Assembly: GCA_029946125.1 (NCBI GenBank)
Contig: JAQSDX010000013.1
Span: 1 to 64,000 of the forward strand
Direction: 5' to 3'
DNA from: Candidatus Methylobacter titanis
GTDB taxonomy: Bacteria; Pseudomonadota; Gammaproteobacteria; Methylococcales; Methylomonadaceae
DNA: 64,000 nucleotides
Both the position numbers and the translations under genes were made by a program. Shown one piece after another: positions 47,293-56,793 of the stretch. Position 1 is the stretch's first letter; the number at the start of each line of letters is the position of its first letter. Below the pieces are notes generated by a model. The model did not search any database, was not told the origin of the DNA, and worked only from the letters and a program-made list of their open reading frames with translations.

Positions 47293-47397
47293 ATGAGCAA
47301 AGAACAAAAAAGCAATAAAGAAGACAAGAAAAAACCTGCTTTAAGCCCGAAAGAAAAAAAAGCGGTGAAGAAAACCAAGAAAGATTCTAAGGGTTAA
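47293..47397 (+). CDS. 34-residue lysine-rich small protein
   Basis: An ATG at 47293 with GGAG eight bases upstream opens a frame of 34 codons ending in TAA. The product starts MSKEQKSNKEDKKKPALS and ends KKDSKG, about 40 per cent lysine with a few acidic residues and no hydrophobic stretch. It is probably a disordered, strongly basic cytoplasmic protein that could bind nucleic acid. A terminator-like hairpin follows twelve bases later. Ribosome site plus terminator make it a credible independent gene. I know no family for it. Confidence 0.65.
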   Translation: MSKEQKSNKEDKKKPALSPKEKKAVKKTKKDSKG

Positions 47398-47408
47398 TAT
47401 AATTTTGC

Positions 47409-47447
47409 CGGCTCCCGATTTCTATATTGGGAGCCGCTTCGTTTTTC
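47409..47447 (+). terminator. Terminator after the 34-residue gene
   Basis: CGGCTCCC at 47409-47416 and GGGAGCCG at 47429-47436 form an 8-bp stem, followed by CTTCGTTTTT. Confidence 0.7.
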
Positions 47448-47855
47448 ACGAAATCGGAGGTTAGCGCCTTTCGACAGGACTCGGAACACCAAATTCCCAA
47501 GCTTGAGTTCTCTCAAGTATCCCTGCTCGCTGTCCCATTCTACTGAGCCATGGGTAAATCTGTGGTTGCCGCTTTGTATAGCTATGCCGAACAGACAATA
47601 GTATTTGCACACAGCAACAATCAGTGGCTTAGCGTTGCCTTACGAATGCGCCGTTTAAGTGTCGCTAATAATCCGTAAGTCATTGATAGTTTATAAAATT
47701 ATTGATTTGTTGCGTTTTTGTACGATTTAACAAAACACCAATAAAAACCGCAAGTAAGCATTAAAGAAAACAATCAATACACAGAGTTATCCACAGATTT
47801 TGTGCGTAAGTATTGGATACGGCTTTATCGCTGTATACGGTGTTGAAGGGCAGTT

Positions 47856-47885
47856 CGCGTTCCTGCATTGGCATGCAGGAACGCG
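47856..47885 (-). terminator. Strong hairpin after the host-attachment family gene
   Basis: CGCGTTCCTGCAT and ATGCAGGAACGCG form a 13-bp perfect stem with loop TGGC, eight bases after the stop of the minus-strand gene. No T tract follows on that strand. Confidence 0.65.
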
Positions 47886-47893
47886 CGGTTTTG

Positions 47894-48337
47894 TTAAAGA
47901 TTTGGTAAATATTGGGGAAGATGTTGCCGAATATCGGCAACACTCAACATGGTTATTTCTTTGTTGAGTTCGAAGCGAACCAGCTTTCTAACTTGTTCAG
48001 ACAGATGATTACGTAGTAAGCCAAGAAAAGAAGGTGAGGCAACAAGCAGCAGTTGCTCAAACCGGTTTGTGTTGTGTGCGTCTTCCAGATATTGGGCAAT
48101 AATATGCGCAAAATTATCGGCTTCGTGTTTTTTCGGATCGGTAGGTTGCTCAAAAGCATGGCCGCCCCCACCGACGCTTTTGATCTTTCCTGGCAGATCG
48201 GAAGTTATATCCCGATCATGTAAACGACTTTCGGTATGAGAAAAGTCTTCAATTTCCTCTAAAGGGGACGCGGACGTGTCAGCAGTAAAAATGCGTGCAC
48301 GAGTGCTGTCAGCAACGAGTATCCAGGTTAATTTCAT
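47894..48337 (-). CDS. Host-attachment (Host_attach) family protein
   Basis: A 147-residue protein. I chose the ATG at 48337 because GAGGGA precedes it; the frame is open to 48385. The start MKLTWILVADSTRARIFTAD and the middle GGGHAFEQPTDPKKHEADNFAHIIAQYLEDAH match the family annotated as required for attachment to host cells (PF10116). The fold is related to eRF1-domain proteins, and its role in free-living bacteria is unknown. No signal peptide. It stands alone, divergent from dnaE. Confidence 0.85.
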   Translation of the reverse strand: MKLTWILVADSTRARIFTADTSASPLEEIEDFSHTESRLHDRDITSDLPGKIKSVGGGGHAFEQPTDPKKHEADNFAHIIAQYLEDAHNTNRFEQLLLVASPSFLGLLRNHLSEQVRKLVRFELNKEITMLSVADIRQHLPQYLPNL

Positions 48338-48596
48338 GATGGTTCCCTCTGTGATGATTTTGTTTAAATAACGCGTTATTTGCAAAACTTATTAAAGCTA
48401 AAAAACATAGGTTTTGCATTGTTAAATATAGGATAGAGATATTAAGCGCTTCAATCAATAAGTACTAATACTAGGCGGTAGAGCTGTGGTTACTGGTTTT
48501 GTGTTGGGCGTTATGTTGGTCACACGTAAATCTTGCAGACAGGGTAAAATAGCCTGCCCGGCATAATAGTAACGCTGAAATAATTTCCTAATCCCC

Positions 48597-51500
48597 ATGC
48601 AGATCACATTTGTCCATTTAAGACTCCACTCTGAATTCTCCCTGGTCGACGGGATCGTCAAAATCAAACCCTTGGTCAAGCGTCTGGCTGAGTTAAATAT
48701 GCCGGCGGTTGCGGTCACCGAGCATGCCAATCTGTTTTCACTGGTTAAGTTTTATAAGGCGTCATTAGGGCAGGGCATCAAGGCGATAGCCGGTTCCGAT
48801 GTATTGGTTTTTAATCCAGAAGATCCCGCGACGCCGTATCGTTTGACCTTGCTGGTCAATAATCACGCCGGTTACATCACGCTGACCGAGTTGATTTCAA
48901 AAGCTTATCAGGAAGGTCAGCACCAAGGTGTGCCGATGCTACGGCAAGAGTGGATAGTCGCCAATCATAACGGTCTGATTGCGTTGTCCGGCGCGATGAG
49001 CGGCGATATAGGCCGAGCGCTGTTAGCCGAAAACCCTGATGCGGCCAAACGGCTGGCAGAGTTTTGGGGCGGAGTGTTCGAGCAAAGCTTTTATCTGGAA
49101 TTGCAAAGGGTCGGCAAGCCTGAAGAGGAGCGCTATATCGCCGCCGCCGTCGAACTGGCGCTGGCAACCGGTTTGCCGGTGGTTGCGACTAATGATGTAC
49201 GCTTTATTCATCAGCAGGATTTTGCGGCCCATGAAGTGCGGGTTTGTATCAATCAGAGTCGGGTGCTGGATGATAATCGTCGGCCCAAAGATTACACCGA
49301 TCAGCAATATTTACGTAGTGTTGAAGAAATGCAGGCGCTGTTTGCCGATATACCCGAAGCCTTGGAAAACACCGTAGAAATTGCCAAACGCTGCAATTTA
49401 AAATTGACGCTGGGAGAAAATTTCCTGCCGGATTTTCCGGTACCCGAAGGCATGAATCTGGGCGAGTTTATGGCCGATGAGTCCATGAAAGGCCTGGAAG
49501 AGCGTTTGCAGCACTATCCGGCGGTGGGCAAGGGTACGGACGAAGAAAACCGGGTCGTTTATTATCAGCGCCTGGATTTCGAGTTGAAAATGATTACCCA
49601 GATGGGTTTTCCCGGTTATTTCATGATTGTTGCCGACTTTATCCAGTGGGCAAAAAATAATTTGATTCCAGTCGGGCCGGGACGGGGTTCGGGTGCGGGG
49701 TCGTTAGTGGCTTACGCACTTAAGATTACCGATCTTGATCCTATCGAATTCGACCTGCTGTTTGAGCGGTTTTTGAATCCCGAACGGGTTTCGATGCCCG
49801 ATTTTGACGTGGATTTTTGCATGGATCGCCGGGACGAGGTGATCGATTATGTCGCCCGTCATTATGGCCGCGATCATGTGGCGCAGATCATCACTTACGG
49901 TTCGATGGCGGCGAAAGCGGTGATTCGCGATGTCGGCAGGGTACTGGGTTTCGGCTATGGTTTTGTCGATAGACTGGCCAAGCTGGTTCCGTTCGAAATC
50001 GGCATGACGCTGACTAAAGCGCTGAAAGACAGTCCTGAATTAAAGCAACTTTACGATGCCGAAGAGGAAGTCAGGGCGCTGATCGATATGGCGCTGTCGC
50101 TGGAAGGCACGGCCAGAAACGCAGGCAAACACGCCGGCGGCGTAGTGATCTCGCCGACCAAATTGACCGATTTTACGCCGCTGTATTGCGATCAGGACGG
50201 CAATAACCTGGTTACCCAGTTCGACAAGGATGACGTGGAAGCGGTCGGTCTGGTCAAGTTCGACTTTTTGGGACTGCGTACGCTGACCATTATCGATTGG
50301 GCATTGCAGGATATTAACGCCAAACACAAACAACAAGGCAAACCGCTGGTTGATATAACCACCATTCCCCGAGATGACGCGGCTTCTTATAAGCTGTTGA
50401 CCAACGCCCAGACTACCGCCGTGTTCCAGCTGGAGTCGCGCGGCATGAAGGAGCTGATTAAAAAGCTGAAACCCGACTGCTTCGACGATATTATCGCGCT
50501 GGTGGCGTTGTTCCGTCCGGGACCGCTGGAATCGGGCATGGTCGACGATTACATCAACGTCAAGCACGGAGCCAAAGCCGAATATGCGCATCCGTTGCTG
50601 GTGCCTATTTTAAAGCCCACCAACGGCGTTATTTTGTATCAGGAACAGGTGATGCAAATCGCCCGTGAAATGGCGTTATACACGCTGGGCGGGGCGGATA
50701 TGCTGCGTCGGGCAATGGGTAAGAAAAAACCGGAGGAAATGGCCAAGGAGCGGGACAAATTTACCGCCGGTGCGATAGAAAATCAGGTTGATGAAACTAT
50801 CGCGACCTATGTGTTCGATTTGATGGAAAAATTTGCCGGTTACGGTTTCAATAAATCGCATTCCGCCGCTTATGCGCTGGTCGCCTATCAAACTGCCTGG
50901 TTGAAAGCCCATTATCGGCCTGAGTTCATGGCGGCGGTGCTTTCTGCCGATATGGACAACACCGACAAGGTGGTCATATTGATTGAAGAATGCAAGCAGA
51001 TGAAGCTGGAAGTCTGTCCTCCGACCATCAATGTTTCAAAATACAAATTCACCGTCAACGATGCAGGGCAGATCGTTTACGGCCTGGGCGCACTGAAGGG
51101 CGTCGGCGAGGCGGCCATCGAAGAAATGCTGGTCGAGCGGGAAGCAAACGGACCTTTTTCCGGCCTGTACGATTTATGCAAACGGGTCGATTTGCGCAAA
51201 TTCAACCGGCGAGTACTGGAGGCGTTGATACGCGCCGGGGCTTTCGATGAGTTTGACGATAACCGGGCCGGGCATTTGGCAGAGTTGCCCACGGTATTAA
51301 AAGTTGCCGACCAATACGGGAAAATGGCGAAAACAGGTCAGAACGATTTGTTCGGTCTGGCGGTTAATGTCGAAAATATCGATGATGTACATGCTTATTC
51401 CACGATGGTTGAGCCATGGTCGGAAAATGAACGGCTGGCTGCGGAAAAGCTGGTTCTGGGTTTGTTTTTGACCGGGCATCCGATCAACCAATATGAGGAT

Positions 51501-52091
51501 GAATTAAGGCAGTTTACCAACGGAACTATAGAGTCGCTGTTGGCCAATGTGGAACGCTCCAAAAGCAGGAAGATGGAAGCGCGGACGGCTGGCTTGGTTA
51601 TCGAAGTCCGTACCCGACAGACCAAGAGCGGTAAAACCATGGGCTTTGCGACCATTGATGATCGAACCGGCAGACTTGAAATTGCAGTATTTGGCGATGT
51701 CTATGAAAAATATCGGGGTATTTTTTCTCGCGATAGTCTGTTGGTTGCCGAAGGAGCATTGGGTATTGATGATTATTTGGGAACGTTACGCTTAACGGTA
51801 GAGAAGTTGTACAGCATGGAGCAGGCTAGGGAGGTTTTTGCTAGAGGGATTCAACTGGTCTGGAATGCGGTAGATAATGAGTATGAAGACCATGGCTTTG
51901 TTACCAGACTGATGGCTGCTCTTGAGCCTTTTAAGGGGGGAAGTTGTCCGGTCAGTATCAGTTATACATCAATGATTGCTAAAGCAAACTTACAGTTGGG
52001 TGATGCGTGGCGCGTCCATCCAACCGATGAATTGGTTGCGCGATTGCAAGCGTTGTCGGGGAGCAAGGTTGTAGAAGTTAGGTACAGGTGA
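48597..52091 (+). CDS. dnaE: DNA polymerase III alpha subunit
   Basis: A 1164-residue replicative polymerase. It has a PHP domain at the N-terminus (FVHLRLHSEFSLVDG), palm catalytic aspartates in MPDFDVDFCMDRR, the GPGRGSGAGSLVAYAL segment, fingers, a helix-hairpin-helix region (LGALKGVGEAAIEEML) and an OB fold at about 990-1070 (GLVIEVRTRQTKSGKTMGFATIDD). The length is normal for gammaproteobacterial DnaE. It is monocistronic here, divergent from the host-attachment gene. Confidence 0.97.
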   Translation: MQITFVHLRLHSEFSLVDGIVKIKPLVKRLAELNMPAVAVTEHANLFSLVKFYKASLGQGIKAIAGSDVLVFNPEDPATPYRLTLLVNNHAGYITLTELISKAYQEGQHQGVPMLRQEWIVANHNGLIALSGAMSGDIGRALLAENPDAAKRLAEFWGGVFEQSFYLELQRVGKPEEERYIAAAVELALATGLPVVATNDVRFIHQQDFAAHEVRVCINQSRVLDDNRRPKDYTDQQYLRSVEEMQALFADIPEALENTVEIAKRCNLKLTLGENFLPDFPVPEGMNLGEFMADESMKGLEERLQHYPAVGKGTDEENRVVYYQRLDFELKMITQMGFPGYFMIVADFIQWAKNNLIPVGPGRGSGAGSLVAYALKITDLDPIEFDLLFERFLNPERVSMPDFDVDFCMDRRDEVIDYVARHYGRDHVAQIITYGSMAAKAVIRDVGRVLGFGYGFVDRLAKLVPFEIGMTLTKALKDSPELKQLYDAEEEVRALIDMALSLEGTARNAGKHAGGVVISPTKLTDFTPLYCDQDGNNLVTQFDKDDVEAVGLVKFDFLGLRTLTIIDWALQDINAKHKQQGKPLVDITTIPRDDAASYKLLTNAQTTAVFQLESRGMKELIKKLKPDCFDDIIALVALFRPGPLESGMVDDYINVKHGAKAEYAHPLLVPILKPTNGVILYQEQVMQIAREMALYTLGGADMLRRAMGKKKPEEMAKERDKFTAGAIENQVDETIATYVFDLMEKFAGYGFNKSHSAAYALVAYQTAWLKAHYRPEFMAAVLSADMDNTDKVVILIEECKQMKLEVCPPTINVSKYKFTVNDAGQIVYGLGALKGVGEAAIEEMLVEREANGPFSGLYDLCKRVDLRKFNRRVLEALIRAGAFDEFDDNRAGHLAELPTVLKVADQYGKMAKTGQNDLFGLAVNVENIDDVHAYSTMVEPWSENERLAAEKLVLGLFLTGHPINQYEDELRQFTNGTIESLLANVERSKSRKMEARTAGLVIEVRTRQTKSGKTMGFATIDDRTGRLEIAVFGDVYEKYRGIFSRDSLLVAEGALGIDDYLGTLRLTVEKLYSMEQAREVFARGIQLVWNAVDNEYEDHGFVTRLMAALEPFKGGSCPVSISYTSMIAKANLQLGDAWRVHPTDELVARLQALSGSKVVEVRYR

Positions 52092-52232
52092 GTGTGAGGG
52101 TTAAAGTCGAAAGCATGAAGACTTGGGGGTATTTATCCTGCTTTTTTTCGTGAATTTCACGTCTTCGTGGTGAGTTAATGCGGTTGGTGAGCAAAACATC
52201 GTTGCCCACCAACCACTCCAATCCTCGGTTTG

Positions 52233-54689
52233 TTATTCCGTTTCTTGTTTGATTACTTCAGCCGGTTTTGGCGCGGGTTCAACAACCGGTTTTTGCGTTG
52301 GAGTCGGTTCAGCAATAGGTGCAGGTCTTGGTGCGTCTGATCCCTGATTATCGCTAACCTGGCTAGGCGCATTAGTCTGAGGTTCCGGGCGCTCGGTTCT
52401 TTCCACTCTTTCTGCAAAGTCATTGTCATAAGAACGGACTTGAGCCGGACGTGACTCGTCATTGCTTACGCTGGATACGTCATTTGTGGAATTTGAGTCG
52501 CCATCAAATTCAGGTTTTTTGTAGTTGGGGTTGCGCGGTCTTCTGCGATTCGGCCCTCTTCTGGCATTGTTTCTTTTGGGTTGATCTCCAGTAGTGACTG
52601 CACCAGGAGCAATAAGTTCCGGTGCGGTTGTAATAAGGTCGACAACCTCAACAGTTTCGCTTTTAACGGGTTCGATTTTTGGCGCTGGCAGATTGGCTGG
52701 ATCGAGATTGCGTTTCACGTTTCTGCCTTGACCACGCGGAGGACGGTTAGGACGTGGTTCATCCGGATTTTGTTCCGGTTTTGGTTTGGGTGCTTGTCGT
52801 TGTTCAGGTGCTTGAACTTGCTCTGATTTTGGATTTTGATCGCGCCCTTGTCCGCGTCCGCGCCCACGTCCGCGTCCTCTTTCTTGGGGTTGCCCCTGGC
52901 TTGGCCTGTTGCCCCTGTTCTTGTTCTGTTGACCCTCGTTAGTCGGTTGGGTTCTTTCGGTAGATTGAGCGGCTACCGTTACCCTTGCTTTAGGCTCTGT
53001 AGTACTGGCGCTGGGGCCTACAAGTTTCTGCCAGAAACGTTGAATCAGGCTGGCTGATTCGTTTTTGTTTTGTACCGGTGCCGGAGAATCGTGTAGGAAT
53101 TCTTTAACTGCGGCTTTTGTCGCGCTCGGTTTTACTTGTTGGGCAAATTCGGGGATGGTGATGTCTTCTGCTTTTATCTGTAAGTAGCTGGCTTTGCTAT
53201 CGCCGGATTCTTTTTCCTTGATGCGCTCAATGTCATAAGCCGGTGTTTCCAAATGCTTGCTGGGCAGGATGACAATGCCGACTTTCAGCCGGTGTTCAAT
53301 TTGATCAATGGCGCTGCGTTTCTCATTTAACAGGAAAGTCGCGCACTCAATGGGTAAGTGAGCAATCACTTTTTCGGTGCCTTTCTTCATCGCTTCTTCT
53401 TCAAGAATACGCAGTACAGAAAGTGCGACCGATTCTACATTCCGAATCGTACCCTGACCTTTGCAACGCGGACATGGCAGCTGAGTAGAATCACCCAGCG
53501 ATGGGCGCATTCTTTGTCTGGACATTTCTAGCAATCCGAAACGCGAGATGCGGCTGGTCTGGATGCGGGCTCGGTCGATTTTTAGGGCGTCGCGCAGTTG
53601 ATTTTCAACGGTTTTCTGATTCTTATTAGACATCATGTCGATGAAATCGATAACAAACAGACCGCCCAAATCGCGCAGTCTCAACTGACGGGCAATTTCA
53701 TCTGCCGCTTCCAGGTTGGTATTTAGCGCGGTTTCTTCAATGTCGCTGCCTTTGGTGGCGCGCGCCGAATTGATGTCGATTGAGGTTAACGCTTCGGTAT
53801 GATCGATAACCAGTGATCCTCCGGACGGTAAGGAAACTTCCCGGCCATAAGCCACTTCAATTTGGGATTCAATCTGGTAACGGTTAAACAAGGGGACGGC
53901 ATCTTGATACAGTTTTGCCTTGGGCAAAAAGTGCGGCATGACTTGTTTTAAGAAGTTTTGCACCAGGATGAAGGATTCTTCATTGTCGATCAAAATTTCG
54001 TCAATATTACCGCGCAAGTGGTCGCGCAAGGCTCTGATGATCACGTTGCTTTCCTGGAAGACCAGGAATGGCGCTGAATTTTCACCTGAAGAGCGCTCTA
54101 TAGCTTCCCAGAGTTGCAGTAAATAATTTAAGTCCCATTGCAATTCTTCGGCATTTTTACCGCATCCTGCTGTTCTAACAATGAGTCCCATGCTTTCAGG
54201 AATCTCAAGCGCTTCCATGACTTCACGCAGATCGCTACGGGTTTCGCCCTCGATGCGCCGCGAAATTCCGCCTGCTTTGGGGTTGTTGGGCATCAACACC
54301 AGATAGGTGCCGGCCAGGCTGATATAGGTGGTTAAAGCTGCGCCTTTATTACCGCGTTCTTCTTTTTCAATCTGAACAACGATTTCCTGACCTTCTTTAA
54401 TCAGGTCTTTTATGGCTGGACGACGGCCGTCGTTTTCGACGCCATCTTGCAGGTGACGGTAGAGCGGAGAGATTTCTTTAAAAGGTAAAAAGCCGTGTTT
54501 TTCAGCGCCGTAGTTGATAAAGGCAGCTTCTAAGCTGGGTTCTACATGGGTTACTATCCCTTTGTAAATGTTGGACTTTTTTTGTTCTTTTGAAGGTACT
54601 TCTATGTCAAAATCATATAGTTTTTGACCGTCTACCAAAGCGACTCGCAGTTCTTCTGGCTGCGTAGCGTTGATAAGCATTCTTTTCAT
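52233..54689 (-). CDS. rne: Ribonuclease E
   Basis: An 818-residue endoribonuclease of the RNase E/G family that starts mRNA decay and processes rRNA and tRNA. The S1 domain is at about 38-120. The catalytic magnesium aspartates are in [14 protein letters not shown] and [16 protein letters not shown]. The zinc-link is [10 protein letters not shown]. The C-terminal third is disordered and low-complexity, with an Arg-Gly run ([15 protein letters not shown]) and proline/glutamine-rich stretches, and ends without an obvious PNPase-binding motif. It is shorter than the 1061-residue E. coli protein. The start [18 protein letters not shown] is typical. Confidence 0.95.
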   Translation of the reverse strand: MKRMLINATQPEELRVALVDGQKLYDFDIEVPSKEQKKSNIYKGIVTHVEPSLEAAFINYGAEKHGFLPFKEISPLYRHLQDGVENDGRRPAIKDLIKEGQEIVVQIEKEERGNKGAALTTYISLAGTYLVLMPNNPKAGGISRRIEGETRSDLREVMEALEIPESMGLIVRTAGCGKNAEELQWDLNYLLQLWEAIERSSGENSAPFLVFQESNVIIRALRDHLRGNIDEILIDNEESFILVQNFLKQVMPHFLPKAKLYQDAVPLFNRYQIESQIEVAYGREVSLPSGGSLVIDHTEALTSIDINSARATKGSDIEETALNTNLEAADEIARQLRLRDLGGLFVIDFIDMMSNKNQKTVENQLRDALKIDRARIQTSRISRFGLLEMSRQRMRPSLGDSTQLPCPRCKGQGTIRNVESVALSVLRILEEEAMKKGTEKVIAHLPIECATFLLNEKRSAIDQIEHRLKVGIVILPSKHLETPAYDIERIKEKESGDSKASYLQIKAEDITIPEFAQQVKPSATKAAVKEFLHDSPAPVQNKNESASLIQRFWQKLVGPSASTTEPKARVTVAAQSTERTQPTNEGQQNKNRGNRPSQGQPQERGRGRGRGRGQGRDQNPKSEQVQAPEQRQAPKPKPEQNPDEPRPNRPPRGQGRNVKRNLDPANLPAPKIEPVKSETVEVVDLITTAPELIAPGAVTTGDQPKRNNARRGPNRRRPRNPNYKKPEFDGDSNSTNDVSSVSNDESRPAQVRSYDNDFAERVERTERPEPQTNAPSQVSDNQGSDAPRPAPIAEPTPTQKPVVEPAPKPAEVIKQETE

Positions 54690-55190
54690 TCAATATTCCT
54701 TGTTGTTTCCTGCTCCACGGTCAGATTTTACTGAACAGACTGGTTTGGGTAATCGTGTTTGTGTAGGTCAGGCGATTAAAGTCGCTTCTACATAACTTAG
54801 TTTTTACGGTTTTAATTTTCCGTTTCTGCGTGTTGTAATGGGTATCCCGATCTTCACTTAAGTGAAGGCCCTGGATAGATGCACGAACAGAGTCTAAGCA
54901 AATAAATAGTCTTTTTTTCAGTCTTATTTGTAAATTCCGTCTTAAACAGGAGTTATAAATCGTTCGTCTAGGGTCGAACGATGAACCCGAAAATCTTACA
55001 ATGATGAGTCAGCGTGGTTAGTAACCGCTATGTTAATCATCATTGAATAGTGCTCTAAGGCAGTTTTGTTAATCAAACCACAGAACAATAGTATGTTTTT
55101 ACTATTAAAAACTTGCTTAATATAGCAATCTTATTGCTATACATCAATTTAAAGAATCAATCATAACAAGATACTGGTATTATTTACACG
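54690..55190 (-). promoter_or_regulatory. Long rne leader / rne-rluC control region
   Basis: About 500 bases between divergent rne and rluC with no gene. Two clear palindromes lie within it: CTTCACTTAAGTGAAG at 54852-54867, and ATCGTTCG at 54959-54966 paired with CGAACGAT at 54975-54982. In E. coli the rne 5' leader folds into hairpins through which RNase E controls its own message; the same may apply here. Promoters are not clear. Confidence 0.5.
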
Positions 55191-56150
55191 ATGAATAGTG
55201 AAGAAAAAAGCGTAACACCCAAAGTCCAACTGGTCGAAATCACCGAAGATATGTGCGATCAACGCTTGGATAATTTTTTAATTGCCCGTTTGAAGGGCGT
55301 CCCTAAAAGCCGAATTTACCGGATCGTTCGTAAAGGTGAGGTGAGGGTCAATAAAGGTCGTGTCGATGTTAAATACCGTCTGCTTGCAGGCGATATAGTC
55401 AGAATTCCTCCGGTTAGAATAGCAGAACGCAGCGAAGAATCTTATGTTCCGCAGGGTTTGCAAGCCGCATTGGAACAGGGCATTTTGTTTGAAGATGACG
55501 GTTTCCTGGTCGTTAACAAACCGGCAGGTTTCGCGGTGCACGGTGGCAGCGGTGTGAGTTCCGGCATTATCGAAGGACTGCGCCTGATCAGACCTGAAGC
55601 GCATTTTTTAGAGCTGGTGCATCGACTCGATAAAGATACCTCCGGCTGTCTGATGATTGCTAAAAAACGCAGCGCGCTGAAACTGTTGCATGAGCTGTTT
55701 CGAGAGAATCATATTCATAAAACCTATCTGGCTTTGCTGGCCGGGCAATGGGCGAGGAAAAAGCTGATTGTCAACGCGCCCTTGCTAAAAAATGTCAGCA
55801 AAGGCGGTGAACGCATGGTGGTCATCAGTCAAGCCGGGAAAGAGGCTGAGACGCTGTTTCGGCGCTTGAAAACATTTGCGGACTCGACGTTGGTTGAGGC
55901 TTCGCCAAAAACCGGGCGTACCCATCAAATCCGCGTACACGCTGCCAGTCTTGGGCATCCCATCGTCGGTGACGACCGTTACGGGCGAGATGACATTAAC
56001 CGCGGATTTAAAGGTCGAGGCTACAAGCGCATGTTTCTGCATGCGGAAAAGTTAAAGTTTCAGCACCCTGTTACCGGTGAGCCGCTAACCATTTTGGCTC
56101 CTTTGCCTAAGCAACTGGAAGATTTGTTAAGACATGAAGAACAGATTTGA
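55191..56150 (+). CDS. rluC: 23S rRNA pseudouridine synthase RluC
   Basis: A 319-residue RluA-family enzyme that makes pseudouridines in 23S rRNA. The S4 RNA-binding domain is at about residues 20-80 (QRLDNFLIARLKGVPKSRIYRIVRKGEVRVN). The catalytic aspartate is in VHRLDKDTSGCLMIAKK, and GRTHQIRVHAASLGHPIVGD completes the family pattern. It is divergent from rne as in E. coli, and its end overlaps the next gene by 17 bases. Confidence 0.95.
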   Translation: MNSEEKSVTPKVQLVEITEDMCDQRLDNFLIARLKGVPKSRIYRIVRKGEVRVNKGRVDVKYRLLAGDIVRIPPVRIAERSEESYVPQGLQAALEQGILFEDDGFLVVNKPAGFAVHGGSGVSSGIIEGLRLIRPEAHFLELVHRLDKDTSGCLMIAKKRSALKLLHELFRENHIHKTYLALLAGQWARKKLIVNAPLLKNVSKGGERMVVISQAGKEAETLFRRLKTFADSTLVEASPKTGRTHQIRVHAASLGHPIVGDDRYGRDDINRGFKGRGYKRMFLHAEKLKFQHPVTGEPLTILAPLPKQLEDLLRHEEQI

Positions 56151-56787
56151 TTTAATCATCTTTGATTGGGACGGCACTCTGATTGATTCGATAGACTGGA
56201 TCGTAAACTGCCTGCAAGCAGCGGCAAAGCAGTGTAATTGCGCTATTCCTGAGCCTCAAGCGGCAAGAGATGTGATAGGCCTGAGTATTGCCAACGCCTG
56301 TAGTCAGCTATTTCCCGGCGTCGATCAGCAAACGCTGACGCGATTGACGGCCTGTTACCAGCAAACGTATTCGTCCAAACAACTCAGCAGGGAAGATTTA
56401 TTCCCTGGTGTTTACGAGATGTTAGTGGAACTGAAACAGGCCGGTTATCAGCTGGCTGTGGCTACCGGTAAAACCAGGGCAGGTTTGCAGCACGCATTAC
56501 AGGCGACAGCTACCGAAGATTTGTTTTGCATCACCCGTTGTTCCGATGAGACCGCCTCTAAACCGGATCCGCTGATGCTGCATCAGATTATGCAGCATAC
56601 TAATGCAGCGAATAACCGGAGTTTAATGGTGGGTGATTCCAGCCATGACTTGCAAATGGCGATGAATGCCCAAATATCGTCGATAGCAGTGTTGTGCGGA
56701 GCGCATCCCGAAGACTTATTGCAACAATACAGTCCGATGATGTGCTTACAGCAGCCAACAGAATTACTGAATATTATTAGAGGTTAA
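56134..56787 (+). CDS. HAD-family hydrolase (phosphoglycolate phosphatase-like)
   Basis: A 217-residue HAD phosphatase. Motif I is FDWDGTLIDS, motif II is AVATGKTRAGL, motif III lysine is in SKPDPLML and motif IV is MVGDSSHDLQMAMNA. An inserted alpha-helical cap, subclass I, lies between motifs I and II. It resembles Gph/YjjG-type phosphatases; the substrate is unknown. It overlaps rluC, an arrangement common in gammaproteobacteria. Confidence 0.9.
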   Translation: MKNRFDLIIFDWDGTLIDSIDWIVNCLQAAAKQCNCAIPEPQAARDVIGLSIANACSQLFPGVDQQTLTRLTACYQQTYSSKQLSREDLFPGVYEMLVELKQAGYQLAVATGKTRAGLQHALQATATEDLFCITRCSDETASKPDPLMLHQIMQHTNAANNRSLMVGDSSHDLQMAMNAQISSIAVLCGAHPEDLLQQYSPMMCLQQPTELLNIIRG

Positions 56788-56793
56788 CAAAGT

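Larger units (their letters stand above)
47398..47893. other. Gap downstream of the small basic gene
   Basis: No gene is supported. A minus-strand frame at 47394-47612 overlaps the terminator and has no family likeness. A segment at 47674-47694 (GTAAGTCATTGATAGTTT and following) resembles the core of the 93-bp repeat. A single perfect DnaA-box-like TTATCCACA is at 47787-47795. Confidence 0.45.

Noticed and set aside
46995-47318. 107-codon frame between ettA and the small basic gene
   Set aside because: No Shine-Dalgarno, no family likeness, overlaps an inverted-repeat element and the true start of the 34-residue gene.
47394-47612. 72-codon minus-strand frame
   Set aside because: Overlaps the terminator of the 34-residue gene; no ribosome site or protein likeness.
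47787-47795. Perfect DnaA box TTATCCACA, possible origin signal
   Set aside because: Only one box is present; there is no cluster, no AT-rich unwinding repeat array and no dnaA or dnaN nearby.
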